NCBI RefSeq assembly: GCF_004366075.1
Contig: NZ_SODU01000003.1
Coordinates: 930,001 to 994,000 of the forward strand
DNA: 64,000 bases
Origin: Kribbella pratensis
GTDB lineage: Bacteria > Actinomycetota > Actinomycetes > Propionibacteriales > Kribbellaceae
Reading direction: 5' to 3'
The notes under the pieces were generated by a model that saw nothing but the letters and a program-made list of their open reading frames with translations, had not been told where the DNA came from and made no database searches. The first letter of the stretch is position 1, and every line of letters begins with the position of its first letter. This document shows positions 33,146 to 42,324 of this stretch, piece after piece. Position numbers and translations under genes: made by a program.

Positions 33146-34203
33146 CGAGTACGACCGACACGGTCTGCCCCAGCTGCGGCGGGGCGGTGTCCGAGGCGGA
33201 CCTGTTCTGCGAGGCCTGCGGCGCCGAGCTGAAGCCGGGGACCGCCCCGACCTCACCGGCACTGGACACCGACACCGAGCCGACCGTGGAGATCGGCGCG
33301 GTGGCCGGCCCGGAGGCTGCGGCCGCCGGCCCGTGCAGGTCGTGCGGCGGCACCGTCGGCGCGGACGGGTACTGCGAGACCTGTGGCACCAAGGCGGCCA
33401 AGCCGCGCGACCACTTCGAGGAGCAGCCTGCTCCGTGGGTGGCCGGGGTCTGCGACCGCGGCATCCGGCACAGCCGCAACGAGGACGCGATGGCGATCGC
33501 CGCGGACGCCGAGCCGGGCAGCCGGGCACTGCTGGTGGTGTGCGACGGCGTCAGCTCGTCACTCGACTCCGACGTCGCCTCGCTCGCGGCCGCCCGGGCA
33601 GCGCGTGAGGTGCTCGAAGCCGGTCACGCGCAGGGCCTGGGCACCGAGTCGTCGCGGGCGAGCGCGATCGGCGCCCGGCTCAAGGCGGCGGCCGACGCGG
33701 CGAGTGACGCCGTACTCGAGAACACGAGTCCGGACAGCCCGAACCCGGCGTCCTGCACGTTCGTCGCAGCCGTCCTGGAGAACGGCATGCTGGTGGCGGG
33801 CAGTGTCGGCGACAGCCGCGCGTACTGGTTCCCGGACGCGGGCGAGCCGGTCGCGCTGACGGTCGACGACTCGTGGGCAGCCGAGCTGATCTCCACCGGG
33901 GTCTCCCGTGAGGAGGCCGAGTCCGGTCCGCATGCGCACGCGATCACCCGCTGGCTCGGCAAGGACGCACCGGACCACACGCCACGGACCACGACGCAGC
34001 AGGTGAGCGGGCCGGGCTGGCTGCTGGTCTGCTCGGACGGCCTCTGGAACTACTGCTCCGAGGCGGCACCGCTGGCCGACCTCGTACGTCAGACTGCTGC
34101 GGACAAGGGCGGCGAGCCCTTGGCCACCGCGTCCGCCCTGGTTGACTGGGCCAACGCCCAGGGCGGTCAGGACAACATCACCGTCGCGCTCGCACGCATT
34201 TAA
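33142..34203 (+). CDS. PP2C-type Ser/Thr phosphatase with N-terminal zinc ribbons
   Basis: 353 residues. Two zinc-ribbon modules (CPSCGGAVSEADLFCEACG; CRSCGGTVGADGYCETCG) precede a PP2C domain with GVCDRGIRHSRNEDAM, LLVVCDGVSSS, GSVGDSRAYW, LLVCSDGLWNYC and GGQDNITVAL, which supply the acidic metal ligands. It should reverse PknG-type phosphorylation. Start ATG overlaps the pknG stop; an in-frame ATG at 33130 lies inside pknG. The second ribbon is nearly the same as those in PknG, hinting at a shared docking partner. Confidence 0.93.
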   Translation: MTSTTDTVCPSCGGAVSEADLFCEACGAELKPGTAPTSPALDTDTEPTVEIGAVAGPEAAAAGPCRSCGGTVGADGYCETCGTKAAKPRDHFEEQPAPWVAGVCDRGIRHSRNEDAMAIAADAEPGSRALLVVCDGVSSSLDSDVASLAAARAAREVLEAGHAQGLGTESSRASAIGARLKAAADAASDAVLENTSPDSPNPASCTFVAAVLENGMLVAGSVGDSRAYWFPDAGEPVALTVDDSWAAELISTGVSREEAESGPHAHAITRWLGKDAPDHTPRTTTQQVSGPGWLLVCSDGLWNYCSEAAPLADLVRQTAADKGGEPLATASALVDWANAQGGQDNITVALARI

Positions 34204-34218
34204 GGAGAGGGACCCGAG

Positions 34219-35496
34219 ATGGCTGACTTCACCGCCTCCGTTTACCAGAACGAGTTCCTGCCGGACGGCGGGACCGACGTGCACGCCATCGTCACGGTGA
34301 CCTGCACCGGTGCCGGCGCCGCAGGGCAGTCCGGCAGCGGCGACGCGGGCGAGATCATCATCGTCGACACCTCCGGCTCGATGGGTCGCGACGGTGTCCA
34401 GGCTGCCGCCTACGCCGCGCAGACCGCGCTCGACCAGATCCTCGACGGTGTCTGGTTCGCGGTGATCTCCGGCAACGACCGCGCGCAGCTGGCGTTCCCG
34501 CCGTCCGCGGAGCCGGTGATGGTCAAGATGGACCCGTACACCCGGCAGGCCGCCAAGGATGCCGTGTCCCGGTTCTACGCCGACGGCGGGACCGCGATGG
34601 GCACGTGGCTGCGGCTCGCGTCGCGGGTGTTCGCCACCGTGCCGTCGCTGACGCAGAAGCACGCCATCCTGCTGACCGACGGCGAGAACCAGCACGAGAC
34701 GCCGGAGGCGCTGACCCAGACGATCGAGGCGGTGACCGGCCAGTTCCAGTGCGACACCCGCGGCGTCGGCGTGGCCTGGCAGGTCGACGAGGTACGCCGG
34801 ATCGCGCAGGCCCTGCTCGGCACCGTCGACATCATCCCGGCGCCGGACCAGCTGGCCGCCGAGTTCTCCAAGCTGATCCAGAACGCGATGGGCCGTGGTG
34901 TCGCGCAGGCCGATCTGCGCGTGTGGGCGCCGCAGGGTGCGGAGGTGCTGTTCGTCCGGCAGGTCGCTCCGACGGTCGAGGACCTGACGTCCCGGCGTAC
35001 GGCGATCAACCCGTTGACGGGGTCGTACCCGACCGGGTCGTGGGGTGACGAGTCCCGCGACTACCACGTGGCGATCCGGCTGGCCGCGAAGGCGGTCGGG
35101 CAGGAGCAGCTCGCGGCGCGCGTGCAGCTGGTGCTGGGCAACGAAACCGTCGCGCAGGGCCTGGTGAAGGCGCTGTGGTCCGCGGACGAGGCCCTCACCA
35201 CCCGGATCAGCCCGGAGGTCGCGCACTACACCGGACAGACCGAGCTGGCGCAGGCGATCCAGGACGGTCTGGCCGCGAAAGCCGTCGGCGACACGGCGAC
35301 GGCGACCACCAAGCTCGGTCGCGCGGTCCAGCTCGCGGCTCAGACCGGCAACGAAGAGGCGACGACGCGACTGCGGAAGGTTGTCGAGATCGACGACCAG
35401 GATACGGGTACGGTGCGGCTGAAGCGGACGGTCGAGAAAGCCGATGAGATGGCGCTCGACACGGCCTCCACCAAGACCACCCGGGTGCGGAAATGA
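34219..35496 (+). CDS. VWA-domain protein of the PknG block
   Basis: 425 residues, cytoplasmic by lack of signal. The von Willebrand A domain has an intact MIDAS: IIIVDTSGSM (about residues 48-57), the Thr in GGTAMGTWL and the Asp in ILLTDGENQHE. The C-terminal half is beta-rich then helical (TAVGQ-like region and TATTKLGRAVQLAAQTGN). VWA proteins beside AAA ATPases often act as a metal-dependent adaptor pair. GGAGAGGG lies upstream of the ATG. The stop overlaps the FHA gene by 4 bases. Confidence 0.9.
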   Translation: MADFTASVYQNEFLPDGGTDVHAIVTVTCTGAGAAGQSGSGDAGEIIIVDTSGSMGRDGVQAAAYAAQTALDQILDGVWFAVISGNDRAQLAFPPSAEPVMVKMDPYTRQAAKDAVSRFYADGGTAMGTWLRLASRVFATVPSLTQKHAILLTDGENQHETPEALTQTIEAVTGQFQCDTRGVGVAWQVDEVRRIAQALLGTVDIIPAPDQLAAEFSKLIQNAMGRGVAQADLRVWAPQGAEVLFVRQVAPTVEDLTSRRTAINPLTGSYPTGSWGDESRDYHVAIRLAAKAVGQEQLAARVQLVLGNETVAQGLVKALWSADEALTTRISPEVAHYTGQTELAQAIQDGLAAKAVGDTATATTKLGRAVQLAAQTGNEEATTRLRKVVEIDDQDTGTVRLKRTVEKADEMALDTASTKTTRVRK

Positions 35497-36260
35497 CCGT
35501 GAACTGTCCTAGCGGACACCCCTCCACCTCCACCGACTACTGCGACGTCTGCGGCCTCCCGATCCCCGCGGGGACACCCGCGGGCAGCACGGATCCCGCT
35601 GCGTCGGCGGCGCCCGCCGCAGCTGCTCCCGATACCTCGGCCACACCTGCTGCCTCCGGTGCGGCTCCAGCGGGACAGTTGTGCCCGAACTGCTCCGATG
35701 CGGCCTCAGCGGACGCTCTGTTCTGCGAGAGCTGCGGCTACGACTTCACCACCGGCACCATGCCGCGGCCGGCCTCGTCGCTCGACCTGTCCTCCGGTCC
35801 GGCTCGGGCGACACCACCGGCGACCCCGTCGGCACCGGCCGCGCTGGCCGAGTGGGTCGTCGAGCGCTGGGTCGACCCGGACTGGTACGCCGTACAGCAA
35901 AGCGACGACCCGTGTCCGTCACCGGGGTTGCCGACGGTGATCCCGCTGACCGAGAAGAGCCTGCTGATCGGCCGGCCGTCCCGCAGCCGCGGCATCTCAC
36001 CCGAGATCGACTGTGGCGACGATACCGGCGTCAGCCGCCGGCAGGCCCAGCTGACCACCGACGGCCAGCGCTGGTGGGTGGAGGACCTGCAGTCCTCCAA
36101 CGGCACGTACGTCGCGTCCGCCGCCGGACCCCTCCCGGAGACACCGATCATCCCGGGCCAGCGCCAGGAGCTGAACCCCGACGACCGCGTCTACGTCGGT
36201 GCCTGGACCCGTCTCGTGGTCCGCAAGGCAACCCCCGAAGAGCAGGCCGGGCAGGTCTAG
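35493..36260 (+). CDS. FHA-domain protein with two zinc ribbons
   Basis: 255 residues. Two ribbons (CPSGHPSTSTDYCDVCG and CPNCSDAASADALFCESCG) frame a Pro/Ala-rich linker; the C-terminal FHA domain has GRPSRSRGISPEI, SRRQAQL (the usual SRxH His is Gln) and SSNGTYV, which bind phosphothreonine in the family. It is the natural reader of PknG output, but it lacks the ETT-type phosphorylation site of GarA near its N-terminus, so it may be a scaffold rather than a GarA equivalent. It is the last gene of the block and overlaps the convergent membrane-protein gene by 4 bases. Confidence 0.9.
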   Translation: MTVNCPSGHPSTSTDYCDVCGLPIPAGTPAGSTDPAASAAPAAAAPDTSATPAASGAAPAGQLCPNCSDAASADALFCESCGYDFTTGTMPRPASSLDLSSGPARATPPATPSAPAALAEWVVERWVDPDWYAVQQSDDPCPSPGLPTVIPLTEKSLLIGRPSRSRGISPEIDCGDDTGVSRRQAQLTTDGQRWWVEDLQSSNGTYVASAAGPLPETPIIPGQRQELNPDDRVYVGAWTRLVVRKATPEEQAGQV

Positions 36261-36718
36261 GGTGTCGCGCCGGGCTGGGCCTGTCGGGTCCAGCTCGGCG
36301 ACGGGTTGAAACACAGCCACTCGATCACGGCCGAACCGATCACGATCGGGAGCAGCCAGGCCCACCACTGGTGCGGCAGGGACACGACCGTGATCGCGGT
36401 CCACAGGGCTACCCAGCCGCCGCCGTACCCGCGCAGGACGCCGCGGTACCAGAGTCCCCCGGGCGCCTCGGCCGCGCGCTGGCCGAGGTACACGAACAGG
36501 TACGTCGCGATCGTGATCGGCCAGAAGTACCAGAGCCGGCCCCAGTCGTACGGGACCATCACGAGCGCGGTCAGGCAGACCAGCGCGAGCGTCCAGTGGT
36601 AGACCTCGCCCGCCCAGTTCAGCCCGCGGCGACGCAGCGTGAGCACGATCGCCACCGGGCCGAACACCACCGCGAGGACTCCGGCCAGGACATGCAGGAT
36701 CAAAGCGATGTCACGCAT
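36257..36718 (-). CDS. Membrane protein, four to five helices
   Basis: 153 residues. Hydrophobic segments: IALILHVLAGVLAVVFGPVA, TLALVCLTALVMVPYDWG, YFWPITIATYLFVYLGQR, GGGWVALWTAITVV and WWAWLLPIVIGSAVIEWLCF. The first helices contain His residues as in DUF2306-like/haem-linked families, but no firm assignment was possible. It is convergent with the PknG block (4-base overlap), and a palindrome sits on its predicted start site. Confidence 0.75.
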   Translation of the reverse strand: MRDIALILHVLAGVLAVVFGPVAIVLTLRRRGLNWAGEVYHWTLALVCLTALVMVPYDWGRLWYFWPITIATYLFVYLGQRAAEAPGGLWYRGVLRGYGGGWVALWTAITVVSLPHQWWAWLLPIVIGSAVIEWLCFNPSPSWTRQAQPGATP

Positions 36719-36740
36719 CGCCCCGCTCCCCCGAACCTCT

Positions 36741-36760
36741 CTGACATGTCAGGGAGCATA
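36741..36760 (-). promoter_or_regulatory. Promoter with operator palindrome for the 36257-36718 gene
   Basis: On the minus strand TATGCT (36755-36760) is a -10, followed at once by the perfect 12-base palindrome CTGACATGTCAG (36741-36752) placed over the likely start site. Confidence 0.55.
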
Positions 36761-36793
36761 GGGATTCGGGGCGTGCGCGTCTCTACCTCGCGC

Positions 36794-37726
36794 TCAGTTC
36801 GCCGGGAAGGCGAGAACTCGGCGTACGGCGAACTTGCGGTACCCCTGGCGCTCGAAACTCTTCGCCATCGGCACGTTGCCGAAGTCGGTGTCGGCCCGGA
36901 TGTCCTCGGCGCCGGTCTCCGCCAGCTGATGCGTGATCTCGGCCAGCAGGTCGTCGCTCAGCCCCTGCCCGCGGTGCTCCGGCACGACTCCGAGGTATCC
37001 GACGACCGGCCCGCCCGCGTTGGCCGACGGGATCTCGAACCCGACCAGCTTGCCGTCACCGTTGTACGCGAGCCGCCACCAGTCCCGGTCACCCGGCATC
37101 GACTTGTAGATCGCCAGCTCTTCCCGCGCCGCGGCCTCGGCGCCGAGTCGCGCGATCTCCCGCGCGGTCCCGGAGTCCAGGCTGCCCTGGCTGACCCGCA
37201 TGAACACGTCGACGAACGCCTCGTCGTCGGCCGGCTCGAACTTCAGCCGGGTGGACCGTTCCGGCAGGCCGTACGCCGGCTTCCACTCGTAGCGCAGCCG
37301 ATCGGTGATCCCGGTCATCCCGACAGCGGCTGCCGCTTCGCTCCGGGCCTGCAGCGCCGCGACGACGTCCGGCTTGTCTTGCCAGTCGCTGTCCAGGAAG
37401 AAGTGGTACTCCGGCGGCTCCGCGTCGGCCGGCCGGGACGCGACGGCGTACTTCAGCAGCTCGGTCCACACCGGGACGGGGTCTCCGTCACCGCGGTAGT
37501 AGAGGCCGTCGATGCTGTACGGGTGGGTCTCGCCCGGGACGCCCCACCAGATCACGAGGGCCTGGATCGTGCCGTTCTCCTCGACGACCCAGTTCCAGTC
37601 GTGCTTGTAGTAGCCGCGGGCAACGTACTCGCGGTACCGCTCGACGGTGACGGTGTTGACGGACTTCTGCTCGATCAGAGCAAGGATGGTGTCGAGGTCT
37701 GCCTCGACGGTGTTGCGGATGGTCAC
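36794..37726 (-). CDS. GNAT-family N-acetyltransferase
   Basis: 310 residues, two GNAT-like halves. The C-terminal half has the acetyl-CoA motif VVGYLGVVPEHRGQGLSDDL (about 245-264) and a following helix; the N-terminal half (MTIRNTVEADLDTILALIE) looks like a degenerate copy. Start is GTG 37726 with GGAGGA seven bases upstream. Substrate unknown. The 215 bases between it and the next gene contain no clear feature beyond GC-poor patches near 37870-37900. Confidence 0.87.
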   Translation of the reverse strand: MTIRNTVEADLDTILALIEQKSVNTVTVERYREYVARGYYKHDWNWVVEENGTIQALVIWWGVPGETHPYSIDGLYYRGDGDPVPVWTELLKYAVASRPADAEPPEYHFFLDSDWQDKPDVVAALQARSEAAAAVGMTGITDRLRYEWKPAYGLPERSTRLKFEPADDEAFVDVFMRVSQGSLDSGTAREIARLGAEAAAREELAIYKSMPGDRDWWRLAYNGDGKLVGFEIPSANAGGPVVGYLGVVPEHRGQGLSDDLLAEITHQLAETGAEDIRADTDFGNVPMAKSFERQGYRKFAVRRVLAFPAN

Positions 37727-37941
37727 AGATCCTCCAGCAGGAGGCGCGCCACTCCGCTCAGTGCGAGCTGTGCGAGCGGATCGGGCACGCCGGGAAACAA
37801 GTCAGTGTGTTCATCGGTGGCTCCTTCCGCTCCGGGATCTCTCTCGCCGGGCCAGACTTTAGGGGTACGGCGGGGTCATAGTCCACCTGTTATTCGCAGC
37901 TGGGATGTACCGGCGTCGTTGCGGGCGGGAAGCCTCCGGGC

Positions 37942-38355
37942 ATGAGAACCCTCATCGCCGCCGTGACCCTCGCTGCTACCGCAGCCTTCGGCTCCACGGC
38001 CTACGCCGCCCCGACCCCTTCGCACACGTCGTCGTACGTCGCCTCGCCGTACGTCACCGCGATCGACACCTGCGCGCTCAGCTCGCTGCCGTCGCAGGCC
38101 GCCGACACCCTCGACCTCATCCACTCGGGCGGACCGTTCCCGTACGACCAGGACGGCACCGTCTTCTCCAACCGGGAAGGCATCCTCCCGGACGAGTCCA
38201 GCGGGTACTACCACGAGTACACCGTGATCACGCCCGGCTCACCCGACCGCGGCGCCCGCCGGCTGGTCGGCGGCGGCGCGATGACCACCCCCGACCACGT
38301 CTACTACACCGGCGACCACTACTCCTCGTTCTGCGAGGTCGACGAAGACAGTTGA
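37942..38355 (+). CDS. Secreted guanyl-specific ribonuclease (RNase Sa/N1 type)
   Basis: 137 residues with a Sec signal peptide (cleaved near AYA, residues 21-23). The mature part matches Streptomyces RNase Sa throughout: CALSSLPSQAADTLDLIHSG, GPFPYDQDGTVFSNREGILP, GYYHEYTVITPGSPDRGARR and YYTGDHYSSFCEVD. The Glu in YHEYTV, Arg residues in DRGARR and His in GDHYSSF are the catalytic set, and the Cys near each end can form the known disulfide. It cleaves RNA after G outside the cell. No barstar-type inhibitor gene lies beside it. Confidence 0.95.
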   Translation: MRTLIAAVTLAATAAFGSTAYAAPTPSHTSSYVASPYVTAIDTCALSSLPSQAADTLDLIHSGGPFPYDQDGTVFSNREGILPDESSGYYHEYTVITPGSPDRGARRLVGGGAMTTPDHVYYTGDHYSSFCEVDEDS

Positions 38356-38409
38356 GCTGGCTGCGAGTAATGTCGTCGGCACGTTGAGTGATCAGGAGGA
38401 TCCTTCACG

Positions 38410-39360
38410 ATGCCGACCACGCGTCCGGTTGTTGCCTTCCTTGTGCTGACCGCCGCGCTGCTCGTCTTCGGCCGGCCCGATTCCGGGCTGGCCGAGGCGA
38501 CCGGCGATCCGTTGAAGCTGACCACCGGGTTCTACGTCGACCCGGCCTCGCCCGCGGTCGCTTACGTACGGCGGCATCCGGAGGACACCGAACTCGCGTC
38601 GAAGATCGCCGCGCAGGCGTCGGCGCGGTGGGTCGGCGCCTGGAGCGGGGACGTGAAGACGGGCGTCACGGCGTACACGACGGCAGCGGACACCGCGGAC
38701 AAGTTGCCGGTGCTGGTGACGGACAACCTCCCGGGACGCCAGTGCGGGACCGGTGGCGGGGCCGCGACGGACGCGGCGTACCGGACCTGGATCGCGGCTG
38801 TGTCGGCCGGGATCGGGACGCGGCCGGCGGTCGTGGTTCTCGAGCCGGACGCGCTGGCGCGGCTCGACTGCTACCCGACGCCGGAGTGGGACGGGCGGAT
38901 CGCGCTGCTGAAGTACGCCGTCGGCGTGTTCGCGGCGAAGAACCCGAACACGTGGACGTACCTCGACGCCGGGAACGTGACGTCCGGTGACGCGAAGGAG
39001 ATGGCGCGCAGGCTGCGGCTCGCGGACATCGGCAAGGTCCGCGGGTTCGCCCTGAACACCGCGAACTACTTCACCACCGAGCAGTCGGTGTCCCGCGGCA
39101 CCGAGATCCTGCAGGCCCTCGGCGGCGGCACCCATTACGTCATCGACACCAGCCGCAACGGCAACGGCTCCGACGGCAGCTCCTGCAACCCACCCGCCCG
39201 CAAACTCGGCACTCCCCCAGCGCGCACCTCCGCCCCCGTGGACCTCCACCTGTGGCTGCGTACGCCAGGCGAGTCCGACGGCCCCTGCGGCCTGACCCCG
39301 GACCTCCCAACGCGCACGTTCTCTCCGGTGCTCGCCCACCACCTGATCTCCGGCACCTGA
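38410..39360 (+). CDS. Secreted glycoside hydrolase family 6 (cellulase/cellobiohydrolase-like)
   Basis: 316 residues with a signal peptide (PVVAFLVLTAALLVFG). The GH6 barrel shows GFYVDPASPAVAYVRRHP, LPVLVTDNLPGRQCG, VVVLEPDALARLDCYPTP, GFALNTANYFTT, HYVIDTSRNGNG and HLWLRTPGESDGPCG. GH6 enzymes cut beta-1,4-glucans with inversion; the Asp in LEPDA-type and TSRNG neighbourhoods are the conserved family positions. It has no carbohydrate-binding module. AGGAGGA lies before the ATG. It follows the RNase by 54 bases, so the two secreted enzymes may be co-expressed. Confidence 0.93.
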   Translation: MPTTRPVVAFLVLTAALLVFGRPDSGLAEATGDPLKLTTGFYVDPASPAVAYVRRHPEDTELASKIAAQASARWVGAWSGDVKTGVTAYTTAADTADKLPVLVTDNLPGRQCGTGGGAATDAAYRTWIAAVSAGIGTRPAVVVLEPDALARLDCYPTPEWDGRIALLKYAVGVFAAKNPNTWTYLDAGNVTSGDAKEMARRLRLADIGKVRGFALNTANYFTTEQSVSRGTEILQALGGGTHYVIDTSRNGNGSDGSSCNPPARKLGTPPARTSAPVDLHLWLRTPGESDGPCGLTPDLPTRTFSPVLAHHLISGT

Positions 39361-39443
39361 CCGCCGAGAGTCGGGGCAGCGCCCACGCGCCGGTGCCGTT
39401 GAACAGCTAGTAACCGGTGCACCGCCACCTCTTGGCGTACTGC

Positions 39444-39528
39444 GTGCTGTTGGACTCCCATCCCTACAACACAAAAGGTCCCGGGCGTTGGCCCGGGACC
39501 TTTTGTTCTTGCTGTGTGCTGTTGGACT
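39444..39528. repeat. 13-base direct repeat flanking the groEL/GH6 terminator
   Basis: GTGCTGTTGGACT occurs at 39444-39456 and again at 39516-39528, on either side of the bidirectional terminator. No coding or pairing role is evident. Confidence 0.7.
39471..39506. terminator. Strong bidirectional terminator between GH6 and groEL
   Basis: ACAAAAGGTCCCGGGC (39471-39486) pairs perfectly with GCCCGGGACCTTTTGT (39491-39506) around a GTTG loop. A-run and T-run flank the GC stem, so it works for both converging genes. Confidence 0.95.
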
Positions 39529-39537
39529 ACTTCTGAA

Positions 39538-41163
<1,626 letters not shown>

Positions 41164-41312
41164 TCTCCGCGAGTCCTCCCGCGTCGAGTCATTGGTGGTT
41201 CAGCCGGCCGGGATGCCCGCGACGGACGGCACCGACCCGCGACGCTCATGTCCCGCCGCGCTCCGGCACCTCATCGAGGCCGTCTTCTTGCACACTCCAC
41301 CGGGCGCGAGCA

Positions 41313-41339
41313 TTATCACTCTCACCCATGGAGTGCTAA
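41313..41339 (-). promoter_or_regulatory. CIRCE element 1 (HrcA operator)
   Basis: Inverted repeat TTATCACTC (41313-41321), 9-base spacer, GAGTGCTAA (41331-41339). It matches the CIRCE consensus TTAGCACTC-N9-GAGTGCTAA with one mismatch and lies just downstream of the groEL -10. Confidence 0.9.
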
Positions 41340-41343
41340 CCAA

Positions 41344-41372
41344 GTATTAGCACTCGACCCAACCGAGTGCAA
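41344..41372 (-). promoter_or_regulatory. groEL promoter
   Basis: On the minus strand TTGCAC (41367-41372), 17-base spacer, TAATAC (41344-41349). It lies within the second CIRCE copy, so repressor and sigma factor would compete. Confidence 0.75.
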
Positions 41373-41373
41373 G
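41347..41373. promoter_or_regulatory. CIRCE element 2
   Basis: TTAGCACTC (41347-41355), 9-base spacer, GAGTGCAAG (41365-41373), with two mismatches in the right arm. It covers the groEL -35 to -10 region and lies 26 bases before the divergent GNAT gene, which may also be affected. Confidence 0.85.
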
Positions 41374-41398
41374 CCAGCCCTCGGGCTACGGTGCTCCC

Positions 41399-41965
41399 AT
41401 GGTGCACGTACGCCCGGCCGGACCGGACTCCTGGCCCGACGTCGCGACCGTCATGGGCGAGCGCGGCGACCCGTCCCGCTGCTTCTGCCAGTACTTCCGC
41501 CTCCGCGGCAAGGCGTGGTCCGGCAGCAGCCCGGAGAACAACCGCGAGGCCCTCAGGAGTCAGGTCTGCGACGACGAGCAACCGCCAGGCGTTCTCGCGT
41601 ACGACGGGAGCGCTCCGGTCGGATGGTGCGCTGTCGGACCGCGTACGTCGTACCCACGGGTGCTCGCCTCACCCAACTGGCGCACGGACCACCCGGACGC
41701 CTGGGTGATCACGTGCTTCGTCGTACCGGTAGGGCACCGCCGCCAGGGCATCGCCGGAGAGTTGGTCCACGGCGCTCTCGACCTGGCCCGCTCCCACGGC
41801 GCCCGCTCGGTCGAGGCATGCGCCGTCGACACCACGATCGCCGGCCGCATCCCGTCCGCCGACTTGTATCGCGGCCCGCTGTCCGTCTACCTGTCCGCGG
41901 GCTTCACCGAAGTCAGCCGCACCAGCCCGCAGTGGGTGCTGGTCCGCCGTGGTTCAGCTGGTTAG
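41399..41965 (+). CDS. GNAT-family N-acetyltransferase
   Basis: 188 residues: an N-terminal cysteine-containing region (DPSRCFCQYFRLRG) typical of a subgroup with a Trp/Cys-rich start, then the acetyl-CoA motif VPVGHRRQGIAGELVHGAL (about 117-135) and a terminal beta strand. TACGGT (41387-41392) lies 6 bases before the ATG with no ribosome-binding site, so the mRNA may be leaderless. It is divergent from groEL and shares its control region. The 3' end overlaps the convergent MmcQ-like gene by 12 bases. Confidence 0.88.
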   Translation: MVHVRPAGPDSWPDVATVMGERGDPSRCFCQYFRLRGKAWSGSSPENNREALRSQVCDDEQPPGVLAYDGSAPVGWCAVGPRTSYPRVLASPNWRTDHPDAWVITCFVVPVGHRRQGIAGELVHGALDLARSHGARSVEACAVDTTIAGRIPSADLYRGPLSVYLSAGFTEVSRTSPQWVLVRRGSAG

Positions 41966-42289
41966 CTGGGCGATCAGGTACTTCGGGGCGGTGAGGCGCC
42001 AGGCTTCTGTGACCAGTTCGCGGAGCTCTTCCTCGTCGGCCAGGTCGACCTGGATGAGGAGCCAGGCAAAGCGGCCGCTCGCCCAGGACGGGGTGTAGAC
42101 GTCCGGGTTCTCGGCGACGAGGGCCTCTTGCTCCTCGCGGAGTGCCTTCAGGTGCAGGCGGGTCTGGTCCTCGGACAGGTACGCGAAGCTCTTGTTGCGG
42201 ACCTTGAAGACCGGCTGCCCCGCCCACCCTTCCTGCTCCTCGGCGCCCGGTAACCCCGCCATCACCTTCACCACCGCCTGCACGTCCAT
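41954..42289 (-). CDS. MmcQ/YjbR-family protein
   Basis: 111 residues with the family pattern: VVKVMAGLPGAEEQEGWAGQ, FKVRNKSFAYLSEDQTRLHL, and WLLIQVDLADEEELRELVTE with AWRLTAPKYL. Members have a DNA-binding-like fold of unknown role. ATG 42289; a GTG three codons upstream is an alternative. It lies 35 bases after the PASTA-protein gene on the same strand. Confidence 0.87.
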   Translation of the reverse strand: MDVQAVVKVMAGLPGAEEQEGWAGQPVFKVRNKSFAYLSEDQTRLHLKALREEQEALVAENPDVYTPSWASGRFAWLLIQVDLADEEELRELVTEAWRLTAPKYLIAQLTS

Positions 42290-42324
42290 ACCCAGCACGC
42301 TAGGCGGCCCCACCGACACTTTCC

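Noticed and set aside
30773..33529. A 918-codon open frame on the minus strand across pknG
   Set aside because: It is antisense to a well-supported kinase gene, has an Arg/Pro/Ala-biased meaningless product, and arises from GC-rich third positions. Similar antisense frames (24221-26329, 39514-41994, 12848-14659) were dropped for the same reason.
35493..36260. GarA orthologue
   Set aside because: It has an FHA domain beside pknG, but lacks the ETT-type phosphosite and carries zinc ribbons and a changed SRxH motif, so calling it garA would overstate the evidence.
38356..38409. Barstar-like immunity gene for the RNase
   Set aside because: Only 54 bases separate the RNase from the GH6 gene, and neither neighbour resembles an inhibitor.
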